A stretch of 13,702 nucleotides of DNA from Thiohalospira sp051745535. Lineage in GTDB: Bacteria; Pseudomonadota; Gammaproteobacteria; Thiohalospirales; Thiohalospiraceae. The notes below the pieces were generated by a model. That model did not search any database. It saw nothing but the letters and a program-made list of their open reading frames with translations, and had not been told where the DNA came from. The stretch covers positions 1 to 13,702 of the forward strand of contig JBNJED010000031.1 of NCBI GenBank assembly GCA_051745535.1, read 5' to 3'. Numbering within the stretch: the first letter of the stretch is position 1; every line of letters starts with the position of its first letter. Shown one piece after another: positions 1 to 5,837 of the stretch. Both the position numbers and the translations under genes were made by a program.

Positions 1-42
1 GTGCATCACCGGGCACTGGCCGGCATTGTGCTGCTCCGTCAT
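1..42 (-). CDS. katG: Catalase-peroxidase, first 14 codons (cut by window edge)
   Basis: Read leftward from an ATG at 42-40, the minus strand encodes MTEQHNAGQCPVMH and then runs off the left edge. This matches the characteristic start of bacterial KatG, which carries an '(N)NAGKCPVMH'-like segment near its N terminus. A ribosome-binding site GGAGAG lies just upstream in the minus-strand sense, with about six bases before the ATG. KatG is a cytoplasmic haem enzyme that breaks down hydrogen peroxide by catalase and peroxidase reactions. Only the disordered N-terminal leader is visible, so the catalytic Trp-Tyr-Met adduct and haem ligand cannot be checked. The call rests on this short but distinctive motif together with a good start context. 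Confidence 0.78.
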   Translation of the reverse strand, partial: MTEQHNAGQCPVMH

Positions 43-280
43 CTCGCTCTCCGGTTCCGAGGTTCGCATACCGTGTCGCCACGGCGCGCAGGCGGCCTGG
101 CTGCCGGCCTCCCGGCGCTGCCGCCCCTCTCGAATATAGACGACAACCGACCCGGCCACACAACGGGGGTGAACGACTTTCGGGAAGGCCAGTATCGCCC
201 CAGAAGAATGCTCCAGGGGGGCATCACCGTCTAGAGCTTGCGATCGAATGGTTATGATAATACAAGACCTGACCGTATGC
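43..280. other. Intergenic region between katG and the intron-like remnant
   Basis: No convincing protein gene is visible here on either strand. The left part is the katG leader and candidate promoter. The right part (about 225-275) is distinctly AT-richer and contains a TATGATAAT stretch that could be a -10 element reading rightward, but no good -35 is paired with it. An open frame of 43 codons starting near 253 has no recognisable similarity and overlaps the structured RNA region, so it is not called. Confidence 0.5.
133..163 (-). promoter_or_regulatory. Weak candidate katG promoter
   Basis: In the minus-strand sense there is a TATATT hexamer (133-138; 5 of 6 match to TATAAT) and a TTGTGT hexamer (158-163), separated by 19 bases. 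It would give a leader of roughly 90 bases before the katG ATG. The spacer is longer than the 17-base optimum, which is tolerated at activator-dependent promoters such as OxyR-regulated ones, but I see no convincing OxyR site. This is pattern reading only. Confidence 0.25.
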
Positions 281-696
281 CGTTATCGGCTGTTGTTTCA
301 GTGGGTTGGAGTCCCACGGGAGGATTTGCCCGTACACCTCTCCAGTAAGTGGATGCGGCGTCTGAGCGATCAGGGGTCGTGAGTATCCGCAAGCGGAGTT
401 GCAGGCCGTAGCGCAAGCGAACCTACGAGTAGCCTCGTCACTTATACGCAGATGCCGACCCTGTGGTCAGAAGGGGAAGGCTGCCGTCGATGGGCCCGGA
501 CAACGGGAGCGGCCCATCGGATCTGCCGGGGTAGCAGGGGCGGCATGCAACGGAGGAACGACAGTGCAGGGCGGGAGACCCGCATCGGTGGTGGGCAGAC
601 CACCAACGGCGATGTATAAGGCGAGAGCCGAAGTCGACGCCGGCCGGTGCGGGAGTCGGAGGGGCGCATAGTACCGCTGGAGGGTGTGGGACATGA
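281..696 (+). mobile_element. Group II intron-like remnant, 5' half, no reverse transcriptase
   Basis: This stretch has the look of the ribozyme part of a bacterial group II intron. It contains many compact stems: GTGGG/CCCAC (301-305 with 313-317), CGGG/CCCG (317-320 with 329-332), a 9-bp stem CGATGGGCC/GGCCCATCG (488-496 with 511-519), GCGGG/CCCGC (571-575 with 579-583) and GGTGGT/ACCACC (587-592 with 599-604). Near the right end, 'GGAGTCGGAGGGG' followed by 'CATAGTACCG' (about 651-676) resembles the block found just before the intron-encoded reverse transcriptase (ltrA) start in many bacterial group II introns. No reverse transcriptase, domain V or domain VI follows; the sequence switches to a toxin-gene fragment at about 697. 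The left boundary is uncertain because no clear GTGYG 5' end could be fixed. It could instead be another structured RNA, but the motif block makes the intron the best reading. Confidence 0.62.
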
Positions 697-777
697 CAAA
701 TAAACGAGCAGTGGCGCATCTGCTTTCGTTTTGAGGATGGTGATGCGTATGAGGTCGAAGTGTGCGACTACCACTGA
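697..777 (+). pseudogene. higB: 3' remnant of a HigB/RelE-type toxin gene
   Basis: In the frame ending at the TGA 775-777, the last 26 codons read QINEQWRICFRF followed by EDGDAYEVEVCDYH. This is the C-terminal signature of HigB-family (RelE superfamily) mRNA-interferase toxins, where 'QWRI(C/T)FRF' and a terminal 'DYH' are typical. An in-frame TGA lies at 694-696, immediately upstream, and everything before the fragment is intron-like sequence, so about the first two thirds of a normal toxin of 90-95 residues is missing and no start codon exists. It sits 14 bases ahead of higA, the usual higBA order. It cannot encode an active toxin: the RNA-binding fold needs the missing N-terminal strands. 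Confidence 0.82.
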
Positions 778-791
778 TCGAGGTGATGACT

Positions 792-1106
792 ATGACGATA
801 CCTAATACTGCCGGTATGCAGCGCAAGCCGACTCACCCTGGTGAAATGCTGAGAGAGGATTTCCTGCCTGACTATGGCCTGACCGTGGCGGGATTGGCGG
901 AGTCTCTGGGTGTCTCTCGCCAGTCAGTCAATGAATTACTGCGGGAGCGCCGTGCTGTCAGTCCGGAAATGGCGCTTCGGCTCGCTCGTCTGTTTGGTAA
1001 CTCTCCGGAGTTCTGGCTGAATGCGCAGCGATCGGTCGATCTCTGGACGGCGGCGCAGTCAGTCAAGAAAGAGGTGGACCGGATTAAGCCGTTACATGTT
1101 GTATGA
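792..1106 (+). CDS. higA: HigA-family antitoxin (XRE-type HTH)
   Basis: A 104-residue protein whose Thr-His-Pro-Gly-Glu stretch near residue 14 (HPGEMLREDFL) opens the HigA antitoxin/VapI-type domain. A helix-turn-helix follows (about residues 31-52, with SLGVSRQSVNELLRERRAVS), then the family's PEMALRLARLFGNSPEFWLN segment (58-77). HigA normally binds HigB toxin and represses the higBA promoter. The ATG at 792 is preferred over the ATG at 786 and a GTG at 762 because GAGGTG at 780-785 is well placed for it and the upstream options overlap the toxin remnant. The gene appears complete, but its toxin is reduced to a fragment and the native promoter ahead of higB is probably gone. It may be a solitary antitoxin that protects against related toxins elsewhere, or a decaying relic. 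Base composition is lower in GC than the neighbours, consistent with transfer. Confidence 0.9.
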   Translation: MTIPNTAGMQRKPTHPGEMLREDFLPDYGLTVAGLAESLGVSRQSVNELLRERRAVSPEMALRLARLFGNSPEFWLNAQRSVDLWTAAQSVKKEVDRIKPLHVV

Positions 1107-1112
1107 GCAAGC

Positions 1113-1125
1113 CATGCGCGGCATG
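1113..1125 (+). terminator. Small hairpin after higA, possible weak terminator
   Basis: CATGC-GCG-GCATG forms a 5-bp stem with a three-base loop just after the higA stop, followed by a moderately AT-rich run (TCAAAATCTTT). It is short for an intrinsic terminator and is offered only as a candidate. Confidence 0.25.
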
Positions 1126-1199
1126 TCAAAATCTTTGCTTCGTGCCGGGTTTATCACCTGGGATGGCGGGGGGCAGGCATGTCGAGACTTATGAAGGCC

Positions 1200-1229
1200 A
1201 AGAAATAGCCGGGTGACTGGGTGACCCGG
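1200..1229 (-). terminator. Candidate terminator of the leftward tauE operon
   Basis: CCGGGT (1209-1214) and ACCCGG (1224-1229) form a perfect 6-bp stem with a nine-base loop. In the leftward sense the hairpin is followed by CTATTTCTT, a modest U-rich tail. It lies about 25 bases beyond the stop of the TSUP gene, where the end of that operon would be expected. The short stem and imperfect tail keep confidence moderate. Confidence 0.4.
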
Positions 1230-1251
1230 GTCCGGTTCATTCAACGATTCC

Positions 1252-1989
1252 TCAGATGAACGCCCGGGCCACGGCGCCTGCCCCGGCCAGGGCGGAGACG
1301 GCCAGCACGGCGTGGCGCAGCCAGGCGCGGTCCAGGGCGTGGGCGGTGAAGCTGGATAGCCAGAAGCCCGCGAGGATGGCGGGTAGCAGTGACAGGCCGA
1401 GGGTCAGCTCCGTGGCCCCGAAGCGGCCCACCGCCGCCAGGGAGAGCAGGGCGAACAGGCCGCCGGGCACGAAGATGGCGGACAGGGTCGCCCGCAGCCG
1501 GTGGCCGGAGGCGTGCTGGAAGACCAGGGCCAAGGGCGGGCCGCCGATGGAGGTGGCCGTGGCCATGAAGCCGGCCAGCGTTCCGGCCGCCGCCAGGTGG
1601 CCACGGCGGGGGTGCGCGGGGGCCCAGCCCAGGGCGCTCAGGGCCACCGCCAGCAGGACCAGGCTGCCGAAGACCAGGGCCAGGCCGCCCTCGGGCAGCG
1701 CGGCCACCACGCCGCCGGCCAGTATGGAGCCCCCCATGAAGCCCGGCACGGCCCAGGCCACGGGGCCCATCTCCAGTCCGGCGCGGTCCCGGATCAGGAT
1801 GAGGGCGGGCAGGAAGAGCCCGGCGATGAGCATGGGGGCCGGCACCAGGGCGGGGTTCACGAGAAAGAGCAGCGGCGCCCCCACCAGGGCCACGCCGAAA
1901 CCCACTGAACCCTGCACGATCGCCCCGCCTACCAGCACCAGGCTGGCCAGGAGCCATTCGGTCAGGGTCAGGGGAAGGGCTTCGAGCAT
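1252..1989 (-). CDS. TauE/SafE-family (TSUP) membrane exporter
   Basis: A 245-residue, strongly hydrophobic protein with about eight predicted membrane spans. It carries both repeats of the TSUP family signature: GGAIVQGSVGFG at 21-32, and GFMATATSIGGPPLAL at 140-155, where the 'GG.P' motif is typical. Family members move small sulfur or carbon anions such as sulfite, sulfoacetate or thiosulfate across the inner membrane. The substrate here cannot be read from sequence. The gene starts 26 bases after the YhiN-like gene and is the last of a three-gene leftward operon headed by an ArsR-rhodanese regulator, which makes export or import of an inorganic sulfur species the likeliest role. GAGG lies about ten bases before the ATG. 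Family assignment is firm; substrate is inference. Confidence 0.9.
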   Translation of the reverse strand: MLEALPLTLTEWLLASLVLVGGAIVQGSVGFGVALVGAPLLFLVNPALVPAPMLIAGLFLPALILIRDRAGLEMGPVAWAVPGFMGGSILAGGVVAALPEGGLALVFGSLVLLAVALSALGWAPAHPRRGHLAAAGTLAGFMATATSIGGPPLALVFQHASGHRLRATLSAIFVPGGLFALLSLAAVGRFGATELTLGLSLLPAILAGFWLSSFTAHALDRAWLRHAVLAVSALAGAGAVARAFI

Positions 1990-2015
1990 CGTTCGCTATC
2001 CTCGGGTTCCGGAAA

Positions 2016-3206
2016 TCAGGCGTGGCGACCGGCGGCGACGCCGGAGGCCCAGGCCCACTGGAAGTTGTGGCCGCCCAGCTGGCCGGTGACGTCCAGCACC
2101 TCGCCGATGAAATAGAGGCCGGGCCGGCCCTGGACCTCAAAAGTGCGGGAGGAGAGGGCGCGGGTATCCACCCCGCCCAGGGTGACCTCGGCGGTACGCC
2201 AGCCCTCGGTGCCCGCCGGCACCAGGCGCCAGCCGGCCAGGGTGGCCGCCGCCCGCTCCAGGTCGGCGTTGGAGTAGCCCTGCAGGGGTCCGCTCCAGCC
2301 GTGCAGGGCGGCCAGCCCCCGGGCGAAGCGGCGGGGGAAGCGGGTGGCCAGCAGCCGATCCAGGGAACGGGCGGGGTGCTGCTCCCGCCATTCCCGGAGC
2401 AGCTCCAGGGCCGCCTCGCCGGGGAGCAGATCGATGGTCAGCGCCTCGCCGGGCTCCCAGAAGCCGGAGACCTGGAGCATGGCCGGGCCGCTGAGGCCGC
2501 GATGGGTGATGAGCATGGGCTCGTGGAAGGCGGCCTCGCCGGCGGCCACTTCCACCGGGATGCTCACCCCGGCCAGTTCGGAGAGCTGGCGGCGCAGCCC
2601 CTCGTCCAGGGTGAAGGGGACCAGGGCGGGGCGGGTGGGCAGCACCGTCAGGCCGAACTGCTCGGCCACGGCGTAGCCGAAGCCGGTGGCGCCCATCTTC
2701 GGCGCCGAGCGGCCGCCGGTGGCGATGATGAGCGACTCGCAGGCCACGGGCCCGGCGGAGGTCGCCAGCCGGTAGCCGCCCTCCATCGCCTCCACCGATT
2801 CCACGCGGGTCTTCAGCCACAGGGTGGTGCCGGCGGCGTGGTTCTCCCGCTCCAGCAGGGTCACGATGTCGCGGCTGGAGTCGCGGCAGAAAAGCTGGCC
2901 GGCGGCCTTCTCCACCCACGGGATCCCGTGGCCCTCCACCAGCGCCAGGAACTCCCAGGGGGTGTAGCGGGCCAGGGCGGAGCGGCAGAAGTCGGGGTTG
3001 TCGGAGAGGAAGTGCTCCGGCCCCGATTCCAGGTTGGTGAAATTGCAGCGACCGCCGCCGGACATGAGGATCTTCTTGCCCGGCCGCTCGGCGTGGTCGA
3101 TGACCAGCACCCGCCGGCCGCGGGCGCCGGCGGTGGCCGCCGCCATGAGCCCGGCCGCCCCCGCGCCGATGACGACGACGTCAAAGGTGGCGGCGCCCTG
3201 GCTCAA
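2016..3206 (-). CDS. YhiN/HI0933-family NAD(P)/FAD-dependent oxidoreductase
   Basis: A 396-residue flavoprotein of usual family length. An N-terminal dinucleotide-binding motif (VVVIGAGAAGLMAA, about residues 10-23) is followed by the family hallmark KKILMSGGGRCNFTN (44-58), a second FAD-contact segment IIATGG (160-165), and a C-terminal FIGEVLDVTGQLGGHNFQWA (366-385) that closes over the flavin. Its reaction is not established; the HI0933/YhiN family is structurally known but functionally obscure. There is no in-frame ATG before the FAD motif, so I start at a TTG (3206-3204) that overlaps the stop of the ArsR-rhodanese gene as TTGA, implying translational coupling. A G-rich run (GGGGGG) lies seven bases upstream. 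Residence between a persulfide-type regulator and a TSUP exporter hints at a sulfur-redox role, which is inference. Confidence 0.9.
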   Translation of the reverse strand: MSQGAATFDVVVIGAGAAGLMAAATAGARGRRVLVIDHAERPGKKILMSGGGRCNFTNLESGPEHFLSDNPDFCRSALARYTPWEFLALVEGHGIPWVEKAAGQLFCRDSSRDIVTLLERENHAAGTTLWLKTRVESVEAMEGGYRLATSAGPVACESLIIATGGRSAPKMGATGFGYAVAEQFGLTVLPTRPALVPFTLDEGLRRQLSELAGVSIPVEVAAGEAAFHEPMLITHRGLSGPAMLQVSGFWEPGEALTIDLLPGEAALELLREWREQHPARSLDRLLATRFPRRFARGLAALHGWSGPLQGYSNADLERAAATLAGWRLVPAGTEGWRTAEVTLGGVDTRALSSRTFEVQGRPGLYFIGEVLDVTGQLGGHNFQWAWASGVAAGRHA

Positions 3207-3880
3207 TCGTCGTCCCCCCGGCCCCCCTCCACCGGGTAGCCGGCGGCCTTCCACTCCGGGAAGCCGTCGGCCAGGCGATGGGCCTCGCGGCCGGCCCGGC
3301 GCAGCCGCTCCACCGCCTCGAAGGCCAGGACGCAGTGGGGGCCGCGGCAGTAGGCCACCACCTCCTGATCCGCCGGCAGCGCGTCGAGCTGCTGCTCCAG
3401 GTCGGCCAGGGGGACGTTCACCGCCCCCGGGAGGTGGCCGGCGGCGTACTCCTCCTCGGGGCGCACATCCAGGACGGTGATCTCCCCGCGTCGCGCCCGC
3501 TCCAGCAGCTCCGGCGCCGGCACCGGCTCCAGGCGGTCCTTCACCGTCAGGTAGGTGTCCACCAGCTCCCGGACCTCCGCCACATGGCGCTCCGCCGCCC
3601 GGCGCAGACACTCGGTGAGCTGGATCACGTCGTCGCCGGCCAGGCGGTAGTAGACGTGCAGGCCCTCCTTGCGGCTCGCCACCAGGCCCGTCTGGCGGAG
3701 CTGCTGCAGGTGCTGGGAGGTGTTGCGCACGCTCAGCCCGGCGGTGTTCGCCAGCGCCTCCACGCTGCGCTCCCCCTGGGCCAGCAGCTCCAGCAGCTCC
3801 AGCCGGTGGCCGCTGGCCAGGGACTTGGCGACGCGGGCGAACTGCTCGAAGAGGTCCTTCTTGAAGTCGTTGCTTGACAT
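3203..3880 (-). CDS. ArsR-family repressor fused to a rhodanese domain
   Basis: A 225-residue two-domain protein. Residues 1-95 form an ArsR-type winged helix (recognition region LSVRNTSQHLQQLRQTGLV around 49-67, wing REGL/YYRL-like at 70-80). Residues about 120-217 form a rhodanese domain with the start LDVRPEEEYAAGHLPGAVNVP and the active-site loop CRGPHC (C178-C183), where C178 is the expected persulfide-carrying cysteine. ArsR-rhodanese fusions are a known arrangement in which the enzyme domain probably supplies the sulfur signal. The DNA-binding domain lacks the cysteine pair used by SqrR/BigR-type sensors; only C91 is present. It is the first gene of a leftward operon (yhiN-like, tauE) and divergent from the eight-gene rightward operon, so it likely controls both through the palindromes at 3906-3961. 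No clear Shine-Dalgarno precedes the ATG at 3880. Confidence 0.93.
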   Translation of the reverse strand: MSSNDFKKDLFEQFARVAKSLASGHRLELLELLAQGERSVEALANTAGLSVRNTSQHLQQLRQTGLVASRKEGLHVYYRLAGDDVIQLTECLRRAAERHVAEVRELVDTYLTVKDRLEPVPAPELLERARRGEITVLDVRPEEEYAAGHLPGAVNVPLADLEQQLDALPADQEVVAYCRGPHCVLAFEAVERLRRAGREAHRLADGFPEWKAAGYPVEGGRGDDD

Positions 3881-3905
3881 GGGGCAGGGTCCGTCACAGC
3901 ATTAA

Positions 3906-3921
3906 TCCAGTAATCACTGGA
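3906..3921. promoter_or_regulatory. Perfect inverted repeat, probable operator
   Basis: TCCAGT-AATC-ACTGGA is a perfect 6-bp inverted repeat with a four-base spacer, in the AT-rich centre of the 94-bp gap between the divergent ArsR-rhodanese and hydroxylase operons. Size, symmetry and position fit a site for a dimeric winged-helix repressor such as the adjacent ArsR-type protein. It does not exactly match the ATTC-N8-GAAT pattern described for SqrR. The protein-DNA pairing is inference. Confidence 0.5.
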
Positions 3922-3949
3922 ATAGTTCAGAATAAGAGATCGCTACCAG

Positions 3950-3961
3950 GGGGTATACCCC
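3950..3961. promoter_or_regulatory. Self-complementary 12-mer beside the ribosome-binding site
   Basis: GGGGTATACCCC is a perfect palindrome ending directly at the Shine-Dalgarno GGAGGAG of the rightward operon. A bound repressor here would block transcription. The G4/C4 arms with a TATA centre recall, without matching, the G/C-run operators of CsoR/CstR-type repressors. It could be a second operator of the local ArsR-type protein or a site for another factor. Confidence 0.4.
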
Positions 3962-3968
3962 GGAGGAG
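3962..3968 (+). promoter_or_regulatory. Strong ribosome-binding site of the rightward operon
   Basis: GGAGGAG with a six-base spacer (TACACC) to the ATG at 3975. It fixes the start of the first operon gene and touches the palindrome at 3950-3961. Confidence 0.75.
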
Positions 3969-3974
3969 TACACC

Positions 3975-4832
3975 ATGGGATTCCAGGAGTTCATCGCCAC
4001 CTACGAGCCGACCATCCGGTTATCGGCCTTCATCGGCATCTTCGCGCTCATGGCCGCCTGGGAGGTCTTCGCCCCCCGGCGTGCGCGCCTGCTCACCCGC
4101 GCCGTGCGCTGGACGAACAATATCACCCTGGTGGTGGGGAATACGATCCTGCTGCGCCTGATCTTCCCCGCTGCCGCCGTGGGGGTGGCCGCCTTCGCCG
4201 CCAGCGAGGGCTGGGGCCTCTTCCACCTCTGGGGGGTCCCCTGGTGGCTGGCGGTGATCGCCGGGGTGCTGCTCATGGACTTCGCCATCTGGGTCCAGCA
4301 CGTGATGTTCCACGCCATCCCGGCGCTGTGGCGGGTCCACCGGATGCACCACGCCGACCTGGACTTCGATCTGACCACCGGCGCCCGCTTCCACCCCATC
4401 GAGATCCTGCTCTCCATGGTCATCAAGTTCGGGGTCATCATCCTGCTGGGCGTGCCGGTGGTGGCGGTGGTCCTGTTCGAGGTGCTGCTTAACGCCACGG
4501 CCATGTTCAACCACAGCAACATCCGCATGCCCCTCGCGGTGGACCGGATCGTGCGGCTGTTCGTGGTCACCCCGGACATGCACCGGGTCCACCACTCGGT
4601 GGAGGGGGATGAGGCCAACTCCAACTTCGGCTTCAACTTCCCCTGGTGGGACCGGCTGCTGGGCACCTACCGCGACCAGCCCCGGGCCGGCCATGAGGGC
4701 ATGACCATCGGCCTCCACAATATCCGCGAGGTGCGCGAGTGCGATTACCTGCCCGGGATGCTGGTCCTGCCCTTCAAGGGGCCGGTGGGCGAGTACGCCA
4801 TCAATCGCCGCTTCTCCGGAGGCCAGTCGTGA
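3975..4832 (+). CDS. Sterol desaturase/fatty acid hydroxylase-family membrane enzyme
   Basis: A 285-residue inner-membrane protein with several hydrophobic spans (about 15-30, 45-75, 90-105, 145-175). It has the eight-histidine type metal cluster of the fatty acid hydroxylase superfamily: HVMFH (H109, H113), HRMHH (H122, H125, H126), and HRVHH (H203, H206, H207), plus FNHSN (H180). These ligands hold a di-iron centre that hydroxylates or desaturates lipid-like substrates with O2. The C-terminal NFGFNFPWWDRLLGTY (217-232) is also family-typical. Substrate unknown. It heads the eight-gene operon, has an excellent ribosome-binding site, and its TGA overlaps the next GTG start (GTGA). In an ArsS-type operon it might modify a lipid or a lipid-linked arsenical, which is speculation. 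Confidence 0.92.
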   Translation: MGFQEFIATYEPTIRLSAFIGIFALMAAWEVFAPRRARLLTRAVRWTNNITLVVGNTILLRLIFPAAAVGVAAFAASEGWGLFHLWGVPWWLAVIAGVLLMDFAIWVQHVMFHAIPALWRVHRMHHADLDFDLTTGARFHPIEILLSMVIKFGVIILLGVPVVAVVLFEVLLNATAMFNHSNIRMPLAVDRIVRLFVVTPDMHRVHHSVEGDEANSNFGFNFPWWDRLLGTYRDQPRAGHEGMTIGLHNIREVRECDYLPGMLVLPFKGPVGEYAINRRFSGGQS

Positions 4833-5794
4833 GCGGGCGGTGGCTGCGCATCCTCCTGGTCGTCGTCCTGGCGGCGGGGATCGCCGTGGTCCTGCTCAAC
4901 CGCGACCGCATCGACCCCGCGGCGCTGGAGGCCTGGGTCGCGGCGGCGGGCTGGATGGGGCCGGTGCTCTTCATCCTGGTCTACGCCCTGGGGGCGGTCT
5001 TCTTCGTGCCCGGGTCGGTGATGACCCTGGCCGGGGGGGCGCTCTTCGGGCCGGTGTGGGGGACGCTGCTCAACCTCGCCGGGGCGACCCTGGGGGCGAC
5101 CCTGGCCTTCCTGGTGGCGCGCTACGTCGCCTCGGACTGGGTGGCCCGGCGCGCCGGCGGCCGGCTGGCGAAGCTCATCCACGGCGTGGAGGCGGAGGGC
5201 TGGCGCTTCGTCGCCTTCACCCGGCTGGTGCCGCTGTTCCCCTTCAACCTGCTCAACTACGCCCTGGGGCTGACCCGGATCCCCCTGGTGTCCTACGCCC
5301 TGACCACCGCCATCTGCATGGCGCCGGGGGCGCTGGCCTACACCTACGTGGGCTACGCCGGTCGCCAGGCGGTGGCCGGGGGCGAGACCGCCATCCAGAC
5401 CGCTCTCATCGCCCTGGGGCTGCTGGCGGCGGTGGCCTTCCTGCCGCGGCTGGTCCAGCGGATGCGCGGGCCCTCCGAGTGGGTGGATGCCGCGGAGCTG
5501 GCCCGGCGCCTGGAGGGGGAGGAGCCGCCGGTGGTGGTGGACGTGCGCGGCCCCGACGAGTTCGAGGGCGAGCTCGGCCACATCGACGGCGCCCTCAACC
5601 TGCCCCTGGACGAGCTGGAGGGCCGGCTGGACGAGATCCCGGCGGACCGGCCCCTGGCCCTGGTCTGCAAAACCGACCGCCGCTCCCTGACCGCGGCCCG
5701 CATGCTGCGCACCCAGGGCTATCCCGAGGTGGCCGTGGTCCGGGGCGGCATGACCGCCTGGCGGGCCGGCGAGGGGGCCCCTTCCAGGGGCTGA
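4829..5794 (+). CDS. TVP38/TMEM64-family membrane protein fused to rhodanese domain
   Basis: A 321-residue fusion. Residues 1-210 form a VTT/SNARE-associated (DedA-like) membrane domain: an N-terminal span (6-23), FFVPGSVMTLAGGALFGPVWG (58-78), and the F-TRLVPLFPFNLLNYALGLT segment (130-149) characteristic of TVP38 proteins. Residues about 215-315 form a cytoplasmic rhodanese domain with VVVDVRGPDEF (235-245), GHIDGALNLPL (250-260) and active loop CKTDRRS with the catalytic C280. The start is GTG at 4829, overlapping the previous stop as GTGA, with GGAGG six bases upstream. TVP38 homologues have been linked to lipid or metalloid (selenite/arsenite) handling, and the attached persulfide-transfer domain suggests sulfur-linked transport or membrane modification. 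Domain calls are firm; substrate is unknown. Confidence 0.92.
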   Translation: MSGRWLRILLVVVLAAGIAVVLLNRDRIDPAALEAWVAAAGWMGPVLFILVYALGAVFFVPGSVMTLAGGALFGPVWGTLLNLAGATLGATLAFLVARYVASDWVARRAGGRLAKLIHGVEAEGWRFVAFTRLVPLFPFNLLNYALGLTRIPLVSYALTTAICMAPGALAYTYVGYAGRQAVAGGETAIQTALIALGLLAAVAFLPRLVQRMRGPSEWVDAAELARRLEGEEPPVVVDVRGPDEFEGELGHIDGALNLPLDELEGRLDEIPADRPLALVCKTDRRSLTAARMLRTQGYPEVAVVRGGMTAWRAGEGAPSRG

Positions 5795-5837
5795 TGGTCC
5801 ATACTGAAAGACGACAACTCGAAGAAGGAGGAAGGAG

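Noticed and set aside
1..234. 77-codon plus-strand frame beginning at the window edge
   Set aside because: Arg/His/Gly-rich with no similarity; the katG start and leader occupy the opposite strand.
399..826. Several 90-120-codon frames on both strands in the structured region
   Set aside because: They overlap each other and the stem-rich intron-like DNA, lack ribosome-binding sites and look like chance frames.
2022..3239. 405-codon open frame on the plus strand opposite the YhiN-like gene
   Set aside because: Composition is a mirror of the flavoprotein codons (Gly/Ala/Gln/His-rich) with no family signature.
3207..3611. Upstream extension of the YhiN-like frame to 3611
   Set aside because: Gly/Pro/Arg-rich shadow of the ArsR-rhodanese gene; the FAD-binding fold starts right after the TTG at 3206.
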